From assembly GCF_024733555.1 (NCBI RefSeq), contig NZ_JANIOF010000003.1:314677-378676 (forward strand): 64,000 nt of DNA, written 5' to 3'. A program made the position numbers and the translations under genes. Origin of the DNA: Paenibacillus sp. SC116. Its GTDB lineage: Bacteria; Bacillota; Bacilli; Paenibacillales; Paenibacillaceae. The notes beneath the pieces are model-generated. The model was not told where the DNA came from. It made no database searches and worked only from the letters and a program-made list of their open reading frames with translations. This document shows, piece after piece, positions 1 to 9,005 of this stretch. How positions within the stretch are numbered: position 1 is the first letter of the stretch; each line of letters begins with the position of its first letter.

Positions 1-459
1 AACCGCGGACAAGGTACCACCCGTAATAGTCGCACCGAGGATGCTAGTGATGGTGCCAATGTTATTGACGGCAGCCAACGTACCGCCCGTGATAGTGGCG
101 CCAAGGACACTGGTAATGGTGCCGTTCAGAAGGTTGCTAACCGCGGACAAGGTACCACCCGTAATAGTCGCACCGAGGATGCTAGTGATGGTGCCAATGT
201 TATTGACGGCAGCCAATGTGCCGCCTGTAATGGTAGCTCCCAGGACACTGGTAATGGTACCGATATTAGTAACGGAAGACAGTGTCCCTGCTGTAATGGT
301 TGCCCCAAGGATGCTGCTTATCGTTCCATACATCGGAACACTAAGCAGATTTCCATTTGTATCGGTTCTAAGCACTACATTATTGTCAGACGGATCTCTA
401 CCAAATATTAACGTGGTTAAATTTGAGGGATCGGTCTGGAAAACATTATAGTTAGGCAT
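1..459 (-). CDS. Repeat-rich surface-type protein (DUF6385-like), N-terminal part
   Basis: The gene starts at 459 behind a strong AGGAGGAGG site and runs off the left edge, so only 153 N-terminal codons are visible. The protein opens with MPNYNVFQTDPSNLTTLIFG, which I remember from Paenibacillus proteins annotated DUF6385. It then carries a run of near-identical units of about 22 residues built on GTITSILGATITGGTL, likely a beta-solenoid or fibre. The unit is also visible in DNA: bases 1-77 recur exactly at 139-215, a 138-bp period. It starts three bases after the stop of the preceding gene, so the two are probably co-transcribed. No signal peptide is seen. Function unknown; a spore-surface or appendage role is only a guess. 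Confidence 0.7.
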   Translation of the reverse strand, partial: MPNYNVFQTDPSNLTTLIFGRDPSDNNVVLRTDTNGNLLSVPMYGTISSILGATITAGTLSSVTNIGTITSVLGATITGGTLAAVNNIGTITSILGATITGGTLSAVSNLLNGTITSVLGATITGGTLAAVNNIGTITSILGATITGGTLSAV

Positions 460-462
460 TTG

Positions 463-1446
463 CTATTGTTCCTCCTCCTGACATCCTAATGATTGAGCTT
501 GATAATATACATCAGCCGTGCCTGATTCGCCTTCTGTCGTGTACAGTCTTAACCGCATCCATCTTAAAAAACGGAGAGGTACTGCCACTTTCATCGTTTG
601 AGGCTCAATGGTCAACGTCGAGTCTTTTGCATAATCTATCCCATTAGGACTTATTTCTAATTCAGTAATCAATGGGACTGAGCTGTGATTATGAATGGCA
701 TAAGAGATAACGGATGCTACAGACGTATCTTGCGCCGGCAGTACTGATTCCTGATGAATAGTTAACTGCATAAATTTCTCTTCTTGAAAAATAGTTTGAG
801 TGCCGCAAAGACAATCACAAGGAGGTTCCGGATCAGGCGGGCAAGGTGGTTTAGGGGGAGGACAAGGGTCTTGGTGACGACTTGGCCGACAGGTAAGGTC
901 CACACACAATTTCCAATTTATTTTGCGAGATAGTTTAGATGAACAAGAACGCCAATTGTGAGGCCGACGAACTCGTACAGGGTTGATCGGATGGCCAAGT
1001 TTAGTCTTGTTACGTTTGCATTTTTGCACTCGTTGTTTTCGTTGCTTGGAGAAAGTATAGGAGCGGGATGAGGATATTCGCTTTTTCGTACAACCTACTT
1101 TTTTCTTACGATGACGGGGTTGCTTGGGTCTGTCTTTGGGTGGGGGAGAAAGGGATTTCCGTTTTCTCTTTTTTACATGAACTGATTTTGAGGTTATATC
1201 TCTTTTCACAGGATCACTTACAGGGGATTGCTGGTTTGCCTTGTGTTGTGCATAATTATTGGGATAAGACATGGTGAATATATATCGTGAGGATGGGAAT
1301 TGTCCTTTCCAGAGGAAAGCTTCCATTCCCCGTTCCCTTTTACGCTGAAGTCTAAATGTATTTGGCGACTTCCGGCGTGCAGAACTTAGACAGCGGGGTA
1401 CGGAATGAGTATCAGTAGGCCATCTATTTTGAATATAGGTATCCAT
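463..1446 (-). CDS. Basic-rich protein with C-terminal DUF6385-like domain
   Basis: The product has 327 residues. The first ~170 residues are extremely basic and low-complexity, with many Lys/Arg/Ser clusters. A Pro/Cys segment follows (CPPPKPPCPPDPEPPCDC, about residues 195-213). The last ~100 residues look like a folded domain, with ELEISPNGIDY, FLRWMRLRLY and a terminal DVYYQAQS pattern, which I associate with DUF6385. The start at 1446 has an AAGGCGG site about eight bases upstream. It lies immediately upstream of the repeat protein on the same strand, so the pair probably forms one unit. No signal peptide or membrane segment is visible. The Cys-rich linker suggests cross-linking in a coat-like structure, but this is unproven. 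Confidence 0.65.
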   Translation of the reverse strand: MDTYIQNRWPTDTHSVPRCLSSARRKSPNTFRLQRKRERGMEAFLWKGQFPSSRYIFTMSYPNNYAQHKANQQSPVSDPVKRDITSKSVHVKKRKRKSLSPPPKDRPKQPRHRKKKVGCTKKRISSSRSYTFSKQRKQRVQKCKRNKTKLGHPINPVRVRRPHNWRSCSSKLSRKINWKLCVDLTCRPSRHQDPCPPPKPPCPPDPEPPCDCLCGTQTIFQEEKFMQLTIHQESVLPAQDTSVASVISYAIHNHSSVPLITELEISPNGIDYAKDSTLTIEPQTMKVAVPLRFLRWMRLRLYTTEGESGTADVYYQAQSLGCQEEEQ

Positions 1447-1578
1447 CGTACATCCGCCTTCTTTCTCAACGAGAATTAGTGTATGTATATTAATTATGCA
1501 TGGCAGATGGAGTTGATCACGGCGTGAGCCCCATGTATGATGCTAATTAGTGAATCATCTGTAGAGAGGGAGAAGAAT

Positions 1579-1908
1579 ATGCCGCATTTAATTTTTCGAG
1601 GAGTAGCCGCAGAACAATTGGCTCCTGCTAGTCAACAGCTAGTGGAGGAGCTGGCACAATTATGCCAGTGTGGAACTGATAATTTCACATTGGAATGCTT
1701 GCAGACGACAGGAGTATGGGCGGGAAAAGTGGCTCCTTCCTATCCTTTCGTGGAAATTAGTTGGTTTGAAAGAGGGACGGAAGTGAGAAATCGGTTTGCT
1801 GAAATCGTGACCCAACATGTGCTGGAAACAGGTATTGAGGAAGTAGAGGTTGCTTTCCGTACGTTTGAGCCAAGCCATTACTATATTCAGGGCGTTCCTT
1901 GTAAATAG
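1579..1908 (+). CDS. DUF1904 family protein, tautomerase (MIF) fold
   Basis: I chose the ATG at 1579, not the longer upstream frame, because GGGAG lies just before it and because the product then begins Met-Pro. A proline exposed after Met removal is the catalytic residue of the tautomerase superfamily, to which DUF1904 belongs structurally. The 109 residues match the usual DUF1904 size (about 105-110). The C-terminal part (VEVAFRTFEPSHYYIQG) fits the family. The physiological substrate is unknown. It is monocistronic, with a terminator at 1942-1985. Confidence 0.75.
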   Translation: MPHLIFRGVAAEQLAPASQQLVEELAQLCQCGTDNFTLECLQTTGVWAGKVAPSYPFVEISWFERGTEVRNRFAEIVTQHVLETGIEEVEVAFRTFEPSHYYIQGVPCK

Positions 1909-1941
1909 GGGAATACATTTATACGGTGTAAATATAGAAGA

Positions 1942-1985
1942 GGGTGGGTTTGCATGATTTCATCATACAAGCCCACCCTTTTTCT
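1942..1985 (+). terminator. Rho-independent terminator
   Basis: Stem GGGTGGGTTTG at 1942-1952 pairs with CAAGCCCACCC at 1968-1978 and is followed by a T-rich run. It lies between convergent genes and ends the DUF1904 transcript. Confidence 0.85.
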
Positions 1986-2009
1986 CTTTTATGTTGAAAG
2001 TATACAAAA

Positions 2010-2768
2010 TTAATTTACATTGCGTTTTCTCGGTCGGAATGGCAGGGCGATCGCCAGAAAGGCCAACAAGGTTGAGAATCCTAAGGCCGTATAAAAAATG
2101 GCGGGCAGGTCTTTGTTGTTCCATGCAATCGCCACATAGGCCCAGACAAATACGAGCACAAAAGCAGCATCACGGTTCGGTCCGCCTATAACCCACGCCA
2201 AAAAGGTGCCAATAGCAAGCAGGGCAAGCGTCCAAGCTTGCTCACTCCATCCAAAATGATCCCATCCTACTGCATACAAAGCGACAGCGATGTTAACAAT
2301 CGACGCCACAGTGACCCATCCAAAATAGATACTGAAAGGCAATTGAACAAGCCATTTCTGTCCTGTAGTTGGGTAACGATGGTTACGAATGCTGCGATAG
2401 ATAAATACTAAGCTTATGAACAAGCCGAACATGGCAATAAGGGAAAGCCACACTTGGTCGTACAGGTAATGCCACAATATAATCCACGCTATATTGAACA
2501 GACAGCTCAATACGAATAATGGCCCGATGGCACGCACCGTAGTTTCACTTCGTGGCAGCAACTGATATAGTGCGAATCCGATTAAGAGTGTGTATATAAG
2601 GATCCAAATCGTAAACGCATACGTTGCAGGTGTTATTAGCACAGGGTACATCGCTGATACATCACCTGTCGTTACACCGTTGAAAGGGATGATGTTGGCA
2701 AGCGCATTTATTGCGATGACGGCGATGATCGCCACAAGATTGAGCCATTTCCATAAGGATGCATGCAT
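2010..2768 (-). CDS. TspO/MBR-related tryptophan-rich membrane protein
   Basis: The protein has 252 residues and about eight hydrophobic helices. Tryptophans are enriched in and beside the membrane segments (for example WDHFGWSEQAW, FVWAYVAIAWNN). The helix order and the PATYAFTIWILIY segment near residues 45-60 resemble the larger Gram-positive TspO/MBR relatives (YtaB-like), about 100 residues longer than classical TspO. A porphyrin- or stress-related role is known for classical TspO, but the ligand here is unknown. The ATG at 2768 has AAGGAGGG seven bases upstream. It is convergent with the DUF1904 gene and stands alone. Confidence 0.7.
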   Translation of the reverse strand: MHASLWKWLNLVAIIAVIAINALANIIPFNGVTTGDVSAMYPVLITPATYAFTIWILIYTLLIGFALYQLLPRSETTVRAIGPLFVLSCLFNIAWIILWHYLYDQVWLSLIAMFGLFISLVFIYRSIRNHRYPTTGQKWLVQLPFSIYFGWVTVASIVNIAVALYAVGWDHFGWSEQAWTLALLAIGTFLAWVIGGPNRDAAFVLVFVWAYVAIAWNNKDLPAIFYTALGFSTLLAFLAIALPFRPRKRNVN

Positions 2769-2993
2769 ACGAATCCCTCCTTATCGTTTTATTCTATTGT
2801 TCATTAACAGCATTTATGATCATTGAACCAGTCTTTTCCCATCAACATACGGTACCCAGTTAAGAAATATGACACTTATGCATGGTCATCTTCATTTATC
2901 TTACATTATAGTAGGAAATGTAATTTTCAGATCAGTATGCATAGTACTTTTAGCTCTTTGGAAGCGGATTGATACAACCTGGAGAGGACGGAA

Positions 2994-3506
2994 ATGATGA
3001 TCGTAGTAAAATGGTTAAGAATTATGAGATATCATAGCATCCGTATGCTTCGCTCATCACAGGGTGCTTCCAAAATATCGCTTGGTATCGTGTTTGGTTT
3101 CCTTCCTTGTTGGTACCCAATATTTGGAGTTGGTCCGTTTATATCAATAGGGCTTACGAAATGGGTTAAGGGCAGTATCGCAGGTTCTATATTTGCGGCT
3201 GCGGTAGGAACTGTATTATGGCCCATTTTCTTTTATATGAACGTTATTACAGGCAACTGGATCATGAAGTTGGCCTACTTGTTGCACATCTATTCAGGTG
3301 ATATTGCTGTTGGGGGAGCAGGCTGGCTGCAAGTATGGTTGCGCACGGGATTGAACTTCACGATAGGTGCGATACTCAATAGCATTCTGTTCACACTTCT
3401 AGGCTACTGGATATGGATATGGATTATTCAGCGTTTCCGCCCGCAGCTGCTGCAAATGGCCCGTCCTCGTCGTCGCTGCATAGAGCGGGTACAAAGCGAA
3501 TCATAA
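2994..3506 (+). CDS. DUF2062 family membrane protein
   Basis: The product has 170 residues and three to four predicted membrane segments. The N-terminal stretch SPQ/SSQGASKISLGIVFGFLP followed by a Gly-Pro-rich hydrophobic segment is characteristic of DUF2062, small bacterial inner-membrane proteins of unknown function. The C-terminus is basic (RPRRRC). The start has a GGAGAGGA site. It is flanked by a terminator at 3518-3554 and is a single-gene unit. Confidence 0.75.
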   Translation: MMIVVKWLRIMRYHSIRMLRSSQGASKISLGIVFGFLPCWYPIFGVGPFISIGLTKWVKGSIAGSIFAAAVGTVLWPIFFYMNVITGNWIMKLAYLLHIYSGDIAVGGAGWLQVWLRTGLNFTIGAILNSILFTLLGYWIWIWIIQRFRPQLLQMARPRRRCIERVQSES

Positions 3507-3517
3507 ATATATTTTTC

Positions 3518-3554
3518 AAGACAGTCTATCTGTTGTACAGGCTGTCTTTTTTTT
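3518..3554 (+). terminator. Rho-independent terminator
   Basis: AAGACAGTC at 3518-3526 pairs with GGCTGTCTT at 3540-3548, followed by eight T residues. Confidence 0.85.
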
Positions 3555-3582
3555 GTATTTTCATGTTTTCGATAAAAATAGT

Positions 3583-3611
3583 TTGACGAATCGGAGCGTT
3601 GTTTTTATAAT
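3583..3611 (+). promoter_or_regulatory. Sigma-A promoter of the DAACS symporter gene
   Basis: TTGACG at 3583-3588 and a perfect TATAAT at 3606-3611 are separated by exactly 17 bases, about 50 bases upstream of the symporter start. Confidence 0.8.
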
Positions 3612-3659
3612 ACCTATTAAACAGGTAGGAATTATTAGATAAAAAGGGGAGACTTATAG

Positions 3660-5051
3660 ATGAAAGACCAATCATGGTTAACGGTGCAGGACTGGTCCGT
3701 ATACGGAAGTTGGGCAGCAGCTCTATTGCTAGGCGTCATACTCTGGTGGCTGGCGAAAAAGAAAGTGGGATTTGGTACACGTGTCATGTTGGCCCTTGTA
3801 TTCGGATTCGCAGTGGGAGCTGTATTCGGCAAGGATGCTGCAGATGTAGGGATTATCGGTTCGATATACGTGAACTTAATTAAAATGGTCGTTATACCGC
3901 TCGTATTTTCCACAATTATTACAAGCTTAACTTCGGTCAAAGAAGTAGGCGTATTGAAGAAGCTGGGTGTTAAGACAATCAGCATTTTCTTAATCACGAC
4001 GGCGATTGCAGCGACGATTGGCTTAGGAACTGCGCTTGTTATTGATCCTGGCGCTGGTATCGCTAACCAACCAGAAGCGGCGCAAGGATTTGAAGCACGT
4101 GAAATTCCTACTTTTAAGGAAGTATTGTTGAGCTTAGTACCTTCTAATCCGATCAATGAAATGGCGGAAGGTAAAGTAGTTCCGGTTATTATCTTTGCAG
4201 TATTTATTGCAGTGGCGATTATTTGGGAAGGTGCTCGTCATCCAGAGCGCGTAGAGCCCGTTCGCAAAGTGTTCGAGTCCCTATCTCATATTATGTTCCG
4301 TGTTACGAAATTTGTTATTCGTCTCACTCCGTACGGGGTGCTTGCTCTAGTGACATCGATGACGGCGAGATACGGTCTCGAGACGCTCGAGCAGCTTGCA
4401 TGGTTCGTAGCAGCTGTATTTATCGCGTGCATTATTCATATGGTTGTAACGTACGGATTATTAGTAACATTTGTTGCTCGCGTGAATCCAATCCGCTTTT
4501 TCAAGAAGGCATATCCAACCATTGCAGTAGCATTTACGACACGCAGCAGCTATGCGACATTGCCTGTTAACTTGGAGGTCATTACGAAACGAATCAAGGT
4601 GTCTGAGCGTGTTGCCAGCTTTGTTGCTCCACTTGGCGCAACGATTAATATGAACGGCTGCGGTGGTATTTATCCAGCAATCGTAGCGGTATTCGTTGCG
4701 AAGGTATTTGGTATTGAATTGGGCATCACTGATTATGTACTTATTGTTGCGGTTGCTACCATTGCTTCGATCGGGGTAGCAGGAGTGCCAGGTCCAGCTT
4801 CTATATCGACTACGGTCGTGCTCGTGCAAGCAGGCTTGCCAATCGAAGGTTTCGCGCTTGTGCTTGCAGTCGATGCAGTCGTTGATATGGCACGTACAGC
4901 AGTCAATGCAACAGGAACGACGGTTGCAGCTCTGCTAGTTGGTAACAGCGAAGGTGAATTCGATCGTGAAGCGTTCAATAAGGACGAAGATGATGATATT
5001 TCATTTGGTAATGAAGTAGAAGGCGGTAAGCCAGCTATTTCTACGACTTAA
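3660..5051 (+). CDS. Dicarboxylate/amino acid:cation symporter (DAACS family)
   Basis: The protein has 463 residues, a hydrophobic multi-span carrier. It contains the family's serine-rich re-entrant motif (AFTTRSSYATLP, about residues 280-291), the NMNGCGGIYPA segment in helix 7 and the VDMARTAVNATG segment in helix 8, which carries substrate- and Na+-contacting residues in GltPh-type transporters. The family moves glutamate, aspartate, C4-dicarboxylates or cystine with Na+ or H+. The length equals that of B. subtilis TcyP (cystine), but I cannot assign the substrate. The acidic C-terminal tail is not conserved. A canonical promoter precedes it and a terminator follows, so it is monocistronic. 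Confidence 0.85.
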   Translation: MKDQSWLTVQDWSVYGSWAAALLLGVILWWLAKKKVGFGTRVMLALVFGFAVGAVFGKDAADVGIIGSIYVNLIKMVVIPLVFSTIITSLTSVKEVGVLKKLGVKTISIFLITTAIAATIGLGTALVIDPGAGIANQPEAAQGFEAREIPTFKEVLLSLVPSNPINEMAEGKVVPVIIFAVFIAVAIIWEGARHPERVEPVRKVFESLSHIMFRVTKFVIRLTPYGVLALVTSMTARYGLETLEQLAWFVAAVFIACIIHMVVTYGLLVTFVARVNPIRFFKKAYPTIAVAFTTRSSYATLPVNLEVITKRIKVSERVASFVAPLGATINMNGCGGIYPAIVAVFVAKVFGIELGITDYVLIVAVATIASIGVAGVPGPASISTTVVLVQAGLPIEGFALVLAVDAVVDMARTAVNATGTTVAALLVGNSEGEFDREAFNKDEDDDISFGNEVEGGKPAISTT

Positions 5052-5077
5052 ATACAACTTCATTTGATCAGTGTTAG

Positions 5078-5113
5078 AAGAGTCTTGCGCAGCTGGCAAG
5101 GCTCTTTCTTTTT
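5078..5113 (+). terminator. Rho-independent terminator
   Basis: AAGAGTCTTGC at 5078-5088 pairs with GCAAGGCTCTT ending at 5106, followed by TTCTTTTT. Confidence 0.85.
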
Positions 5114-5211
5114 ATAGATTAGCGTTTCTACTATTTTAACATTGTTCAATAATATGATATCGTTAATACATGGAATATTGTGCTAACAGTCCAACTTGAG
5201 GGGAGAATGCG

Positions 5212-7023
5212 ATGATGGAGCAGCGATTAACCCGTACGGAAGTGCCTGTAGAAGCGACTTGGAGGTTGGAAGATTTATTTGAGACTCATGCGGAATGGGA
5301 AGCCGCTTTGGAGGACGCTAAAGCAGATATACAACAGGTTACAAAATATCGCGGCAAGCTGCATGAGGGTTCTCGTGTGCTGCTAGAGGTATTAACCGCA
5401 CAAGAAAAGTTGTCCGTGCAGTTGTATCGTTTGTCTTCTTATGCCAACCTGCATTTATTTATCGATAACACGAATTCAGATTATCAGGCGGATTCAGCTA
5501 GAGTGGGAGATCTTCGCGCTCTAAATATGTCGGAGATGACCTTTATACGTTCTGAGATTTTCTCTTTGCCTGAAGGAACGATTGAGACCTATTTGGATGC
5601 AGAGCCTGAATTAGCATCATTCCGTAAAATGCTGTTGGACTTACTGGCAACGAAGCCGCATCAATTGTCTCCTGAGACGGAATCAGCGCTTGCTTCTTTG
5701 AGTGAGGTGCTTGATGCACCGTATCGTATTTATGAGCGCGGTAAGCTGTCTGACATGACATTCGATGCGATAGAGGATGGGGATGGGCGCACGCTTCCGG
5801 TCTCTTTTGCCCTATATGAGAATAAATATGAATTTTCTGAAGATATGGTACTGCGACGCAATGCATATGAATCGTTCTCTCGGACACTACGAGAATATCA
5901 GAATACATTTGCCGAGACGTTTGCCACGCATGTAAAGAAGCAGGTCGTTATGTCGCGTCTTCGCGGATACGAATCAGTTACACATATGCTGCTTGAGCCC
6001 CAGGATGTGACGCTGGAGATGTACGATAACATTTTGGATATCATTCAAGAGGAATTAGCTCCGCACATGCGCCGCTATGCGAAATTGAAACAGCGTACAC
6101 TCGGGCTTGAACAGCTGCGCTTTTGTGATTTGAAAGCACCGTTGGATGCGAACTTTAATCCGTCGATTACGTTCGATGAAGCTAGCAAGCTGATTCAAGA
6201 CTCATTACAAGTATTAGGTTCGGAATATAATGACATAATCCATAAAGCTTTTACAGAACGTTGGATTGACTATACGGATAATGTAGGGAAAGCGACAGGT
6301 GCGTTCTGCGATTTCATATATGGTGTGCATCCGTATGTACTCGTATCTTGGGCGGACAATATGCGTAGTGCATTCATGCTTGCCCATGAGATAGGTCACG
6401 CAGGGCACTTTATGCTGTCTGGAATGTATCAGCGCTACACAAATTTGATTCCCTCGCTGTATTTCATAGAAGCTCCTTCCACGATGAACGAGCTGTTATT
6501 AGCAGATCATATTTTGCAGCAGTCCGATGACAAGCGTATGAAGCGCTGGGTTATCGCTCAACAGTTGAATACGTATTACCATAACTTCATTACTCATCTG
6601 TTGGAGGGTGAACTTCTGCGTAGAGCGTATAGCTTGGCCATGCAAGATGTTCCGCTCCATGCGAAGAAGCTTAATGAGCTAAAGGGAGAAATTCTGTCAA
6701 GTTTCTGGGGCGATGCTGTGGAAGTGGATGAAGATGCAAAGCTGACCTGGATGCGGCAGCCGCATTATTATATGTCCTTGTATCCGTACATGTATTCGTC
6801 AGGACTGACGGCATCTACAGCTGCTGTGCAGCTCATCAAGGAGCAAGGCCAACCTGCTGTAGATCGTTGGCTGGCAGCGCTCAAGGCAGGCGGAACGTTA
6901 TCACCGTTGGAGCTGATGAAGCTAGCAGGAATCGATATGTCGGGTCCTGAGCCAATACGTCAAGCGGTAGCTTATGTGGGCAGCTTGATTGATCAGCTAG
7001 AGCAATTATTCGAGGAAGAATAA
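5212..7023 (+). CDS. pepF: Oligoendopeptidase F (M3 family), copy 1
   Basis: The 603-residue cytosolic zinc metallopeptidase has the M3 motif AHEIGHAGHF at about residues 392-401. The third zinc ligand lies in EAPSTMNELL about 25-30 residues later. An N-terminal coiled helical domain is typical of PepF, which degrades peptides of roughly 7-17 residues. The start is either the ATG at 5212 or the adjacent ATG at 5215; the second aligns with the start of the following paralogue. GAGGGGAG lies six to nine bases upstream. The next gene is a full-length close paralogue starting 84 bases downstream, so this is a tandem duplication probably transcribed together. Confidence 0.92.
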   Translation: MMEQRLTRTEVPVEATWRLEDLFETHAEWEAALEDAKADIQQVTKYRGKLHEGSRVLLEVLTAQEKLSVQLYRLSSYANLHLFIDNTNSDYQADSARVGDLRALNMSEMTFIRSEIFSLPEGTIETYLDAEPELASFRKMLLDLLATKPHQLSPETESALASLSEVLDAPYRIYERGKLSDMTFDAIEDGDGRTLPVSFALYENKYEFSEDMVLRRNAYESFSRTLREYQNTFAETFATHVKKQVVMSRLRGYESVTHMLLEPQDVTLEMYDNILDIIQEELAPHMRRYAKLKQRTLGLEQLRFCDLKAPLDANFNPSITFDEASKLIQDSLQVLGSEYNDIIHKAFTERWIDYTDNVGKATGAFCDFIYGVHPYVLVSWADNMRSAFMLAHEIGHAGHFMLSGMYQRYTNLIPSLYFIEAPSTMNELLLADHILQQSDDKRMKRWVIAQQLNTYYHNFITHLLEGELLRRAYSLAMQDVPLHAKKLNELKGEILSSFWGDAVEVDEDAKLTWMRQPHYYMSLYPYMYSSGLTASTAAVQLIKEQGQPAVDRWLAALKAGGTLSPLELMKLAGIDMSGPEPIRQAVAYVGSLIDQLEQLFEEE

Positions 7024-7107
7024 ATAATAGAATCTGCTAGTAGGCGTGGCTTTCATCATTCAGCCACATCATATAGATACATCTATCTTGAGGGGAGACT
7101 GACAGTT

Positions 7108-8919
7108 ATGGAGAAACGATTGACACGTACAGAAGTACCCGTTGAAGCAACTTGGAGATTAGAGGATTTATTCGAGACTCACGATGCGTGGGAAGCTGCT
7201 TTGAAAGCTATTCAAGAGGATGTTCCAACTGTCACAAAATACCGCGGCAAGCTGCACGAAGGCGCTCATGCGTTGCTTGGTGTGCTAACAGCGCAGGAAG
7301 AGCTGCTTGTACGCGTATATCAAGCACATGCTTACGCCTATTTGCATTTATCTGCGGATAGCACCAATTCCAATTATCAGACAGATGCAGCAAGAATGGG
7401 GGATATCGGCGCATCCATTATGACGGCGATGACCTTTATACGTTCCGAGATTCTGTCTTTGCCCGAAGGAACGATTGAGTCTTATTTAGAAGAAGAGCCA
7501 GAACTAGCTCCGTTCCGCAAAACATTGTTGGACCTTCTGGCCAAGAAGCCGCATCAATTGTCACCTGAAACAGAATCGGCGCTTGCTTCTTTGAGTGAGG
7601 TACTTGAGTCACCGTTTCGTATTTATAAGCGCGGTAAGTTGTCAGATATGTCGTTTGACTCGGTAGATGATGGGGAAGGCAATACTCGTCCTGTTTCCTT
7701 CGCTCTATTTGAAAATAAATACGAAATGTCATCTGATACGACGCTGCGTCGCAATGCATACGCATCTTTCTCCAGCACGCTGCGCGAATATCAGAATACA
7801 TTTGCTGAGACCTATGCGACTCAGGTGAAAAAGCAAGTTATTATGTCCCGTCTGCGTGGCTATGAGTCCGTTACGCATATGATGCTGGAGCCGCAGGATG
7901 TAACGCTTGAGATGTACCATAACATCCTCGACATTATTCAGGCAGAGCTGGCGCCTCATATGCGTCGTTATGCGAAGCTGAAGCAGCGTGAGTTGGGACT
8001 GGAACAGATGCGCTTCTGCGACTTAAAAGCACCTTTGGATGCAGATTTCAGTCCATCGATAACGTTCGATGAAGCCGGCAAGCTGGTACAAGATGCCCTG
8101 CAAGTACTTGGTACAGAGTACAGCGACATCATGCACAGCGCATTCACGGAACGTTGGATTGACTATGCAGATAATGTTGGTAAATCAACTGGCGCATTCT
8201 GTTCTTCTACTTACGGTGCTCATTCCTATGTCTTAGTTTCATGGGCAGACAATATGCGCGGTGCTTTCACACTTGCGCATGAGGTAGGTCATGCAGGACA
8301 CTTTATGTTGGCAGGACGCTATCAGCGTTTTGTAAATACAAGACCTTCGTTGTACTTTATCGAGGCTCCTTCTACCATGAATGAATTGTTGTTGGCGCAG
8401 CACATTATGAAGCAATCGGATGACAAGCGTATGAAGCGTTGGGTTATCACTCAGTTGCTGAATACCTACTACCACAACTTTGTTACGCATCTGTTGGAGG
8501 GCGAGCTTCAACGTCGTGTCTATAGTTTGGCTATGCAGGATGTACCGCTAAATGCGAAGAAGCTGAATGACTTGAAAGGCGAAGTGTTGTCCAGCTTCTG
8601 GGGAGATGCAGTTGAGTTGGATGATGATGCGAAAATGACTTGGATGCGTCAGCCGCATTATTATATGTCCTTATATCCGTACACGTATGCGGCGGGATTG
8701 ACAGCATCGACAGCTGCAGCCCAGCTCATTACAGAGCAGGGCCAACCTGCTGTGGATCGTTGGTTGGAAGCACTTAAAGCAGGCGGAACGTTATCGCCGT
8801 TGGAGCTAATGAAACTAGCAGGAGTGGATATGTCAGGACCTGAACCGATTCGAAGCGCTGTCGCATATGTGGGTGGCTTGGTTGATCAGCTTGAGCAATT
8901 ATTTGAATCGGAATTATAA
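7108..8919 (+). CDS. pepF: Oligoendopeptidase F (M3 family), copy 2
   Basis: This second 603-residue M3 peptidase has the same layout as the preceding copy, with AHEVGHAGHF and EAPSTMNELLL intact, so both copies look catalytically competent. Most of the protein is co-linear and clearly homologous, with the most differences in the N-terminal 120 residues, which shape the peptide-binding cavity. The ribosome binding site GAGGGGAG is shared with copy 1 but sits about ten bases from the ATG. No terminator separates the two copies; a strong one at 8969-9005 ends the unit. Divergent substrate preference is an inference. Confidence 0.92.
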   Translation: MEKRLTRTEVPVEATWRLEDLFETHDAWEAALKAIQEDVPTVTKYRGKLHEGAHALLGVLTAQEELLVRVYQAHAYAYLHLSADSTNSNYQTDAARMGDIGASIMTAMTFIRSEILSLPEGTIESYLEEEPELAPFRKTLLDLLAKKPHQLSPETESALASLSEVLESPFRIYKRGKLSDMSFDSVDDGEGNTRPVSFALFENKYEMSSDTTLRRNAYASFSSTLREYQNTFAETYATQVKKQVIMSRLRGYESVTHMMLEPQDVTLEMYHNILDIIQAELAPHMRRYAKLKQRELGLEQMRFCDLKAPLDADFSPSITFDEAGKLVQDALQVLGTEYSDIMHSAFTERWIDYADNVGKSTGAFCSSTYGAHSYVLVSWADNMRGAFTLAHEVGHAGHFMLAGRYQRFVNTRPSLYFIEAPSTMNELLLAQHIMKQSDDKRMKRWVITQLLNTYYHNFVTHLLEGELQRRVYSLAMQDVPLNAKKLNDLKGEVLSSFWGDAVELDDDAKMTWMRQPHYYMSLYPYTYAAGLTASTAAAQLITEQGQPAVDRWLEALKAGGTLSPLELMKLAGVDMSGPEPIRSAVAYVGGLVDQLEQLFESEL

Positions 8920-8968
8920 ATAGCTCGTGTAGTACGTCTAGTTCTTTGTAACAACGTTATGTAAGTGT

Positions 8969-9005
8969 AAAGGACAGCTTCGTTATTATGACGGAGCTGT
9001 CCTTT
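8969..9005 (+). terminator. Rho-independent terminator
   Basis: AAAGGACAGCT at 8969-8979 pairs with AGCTGTCCTTT ending at 9005, a long nearly perfect stem ending the pepF pair. Confidence 0.9.

Noticed and set aside
41..451. 136-codon plus-strand ORF with repeated segments at the left edge
   Set aside because: It is the antisense shadow of the repeat protein on the minus strand, which has a proper start, ribosome binding site and homologous wording.
1..459. CRISPR-like repetition near the left edge
   Set aside because: The repeat units are in-frame codons of a protein with no unique spacers of constant length.
3635..4156. 173-codon minus-strand ORF within the symporter gene
   Set aside because: Antisense to a well-supported DAACS gene, with Pro/Ser/Thr-rich composition typical of shadows and no ribosome binding site.
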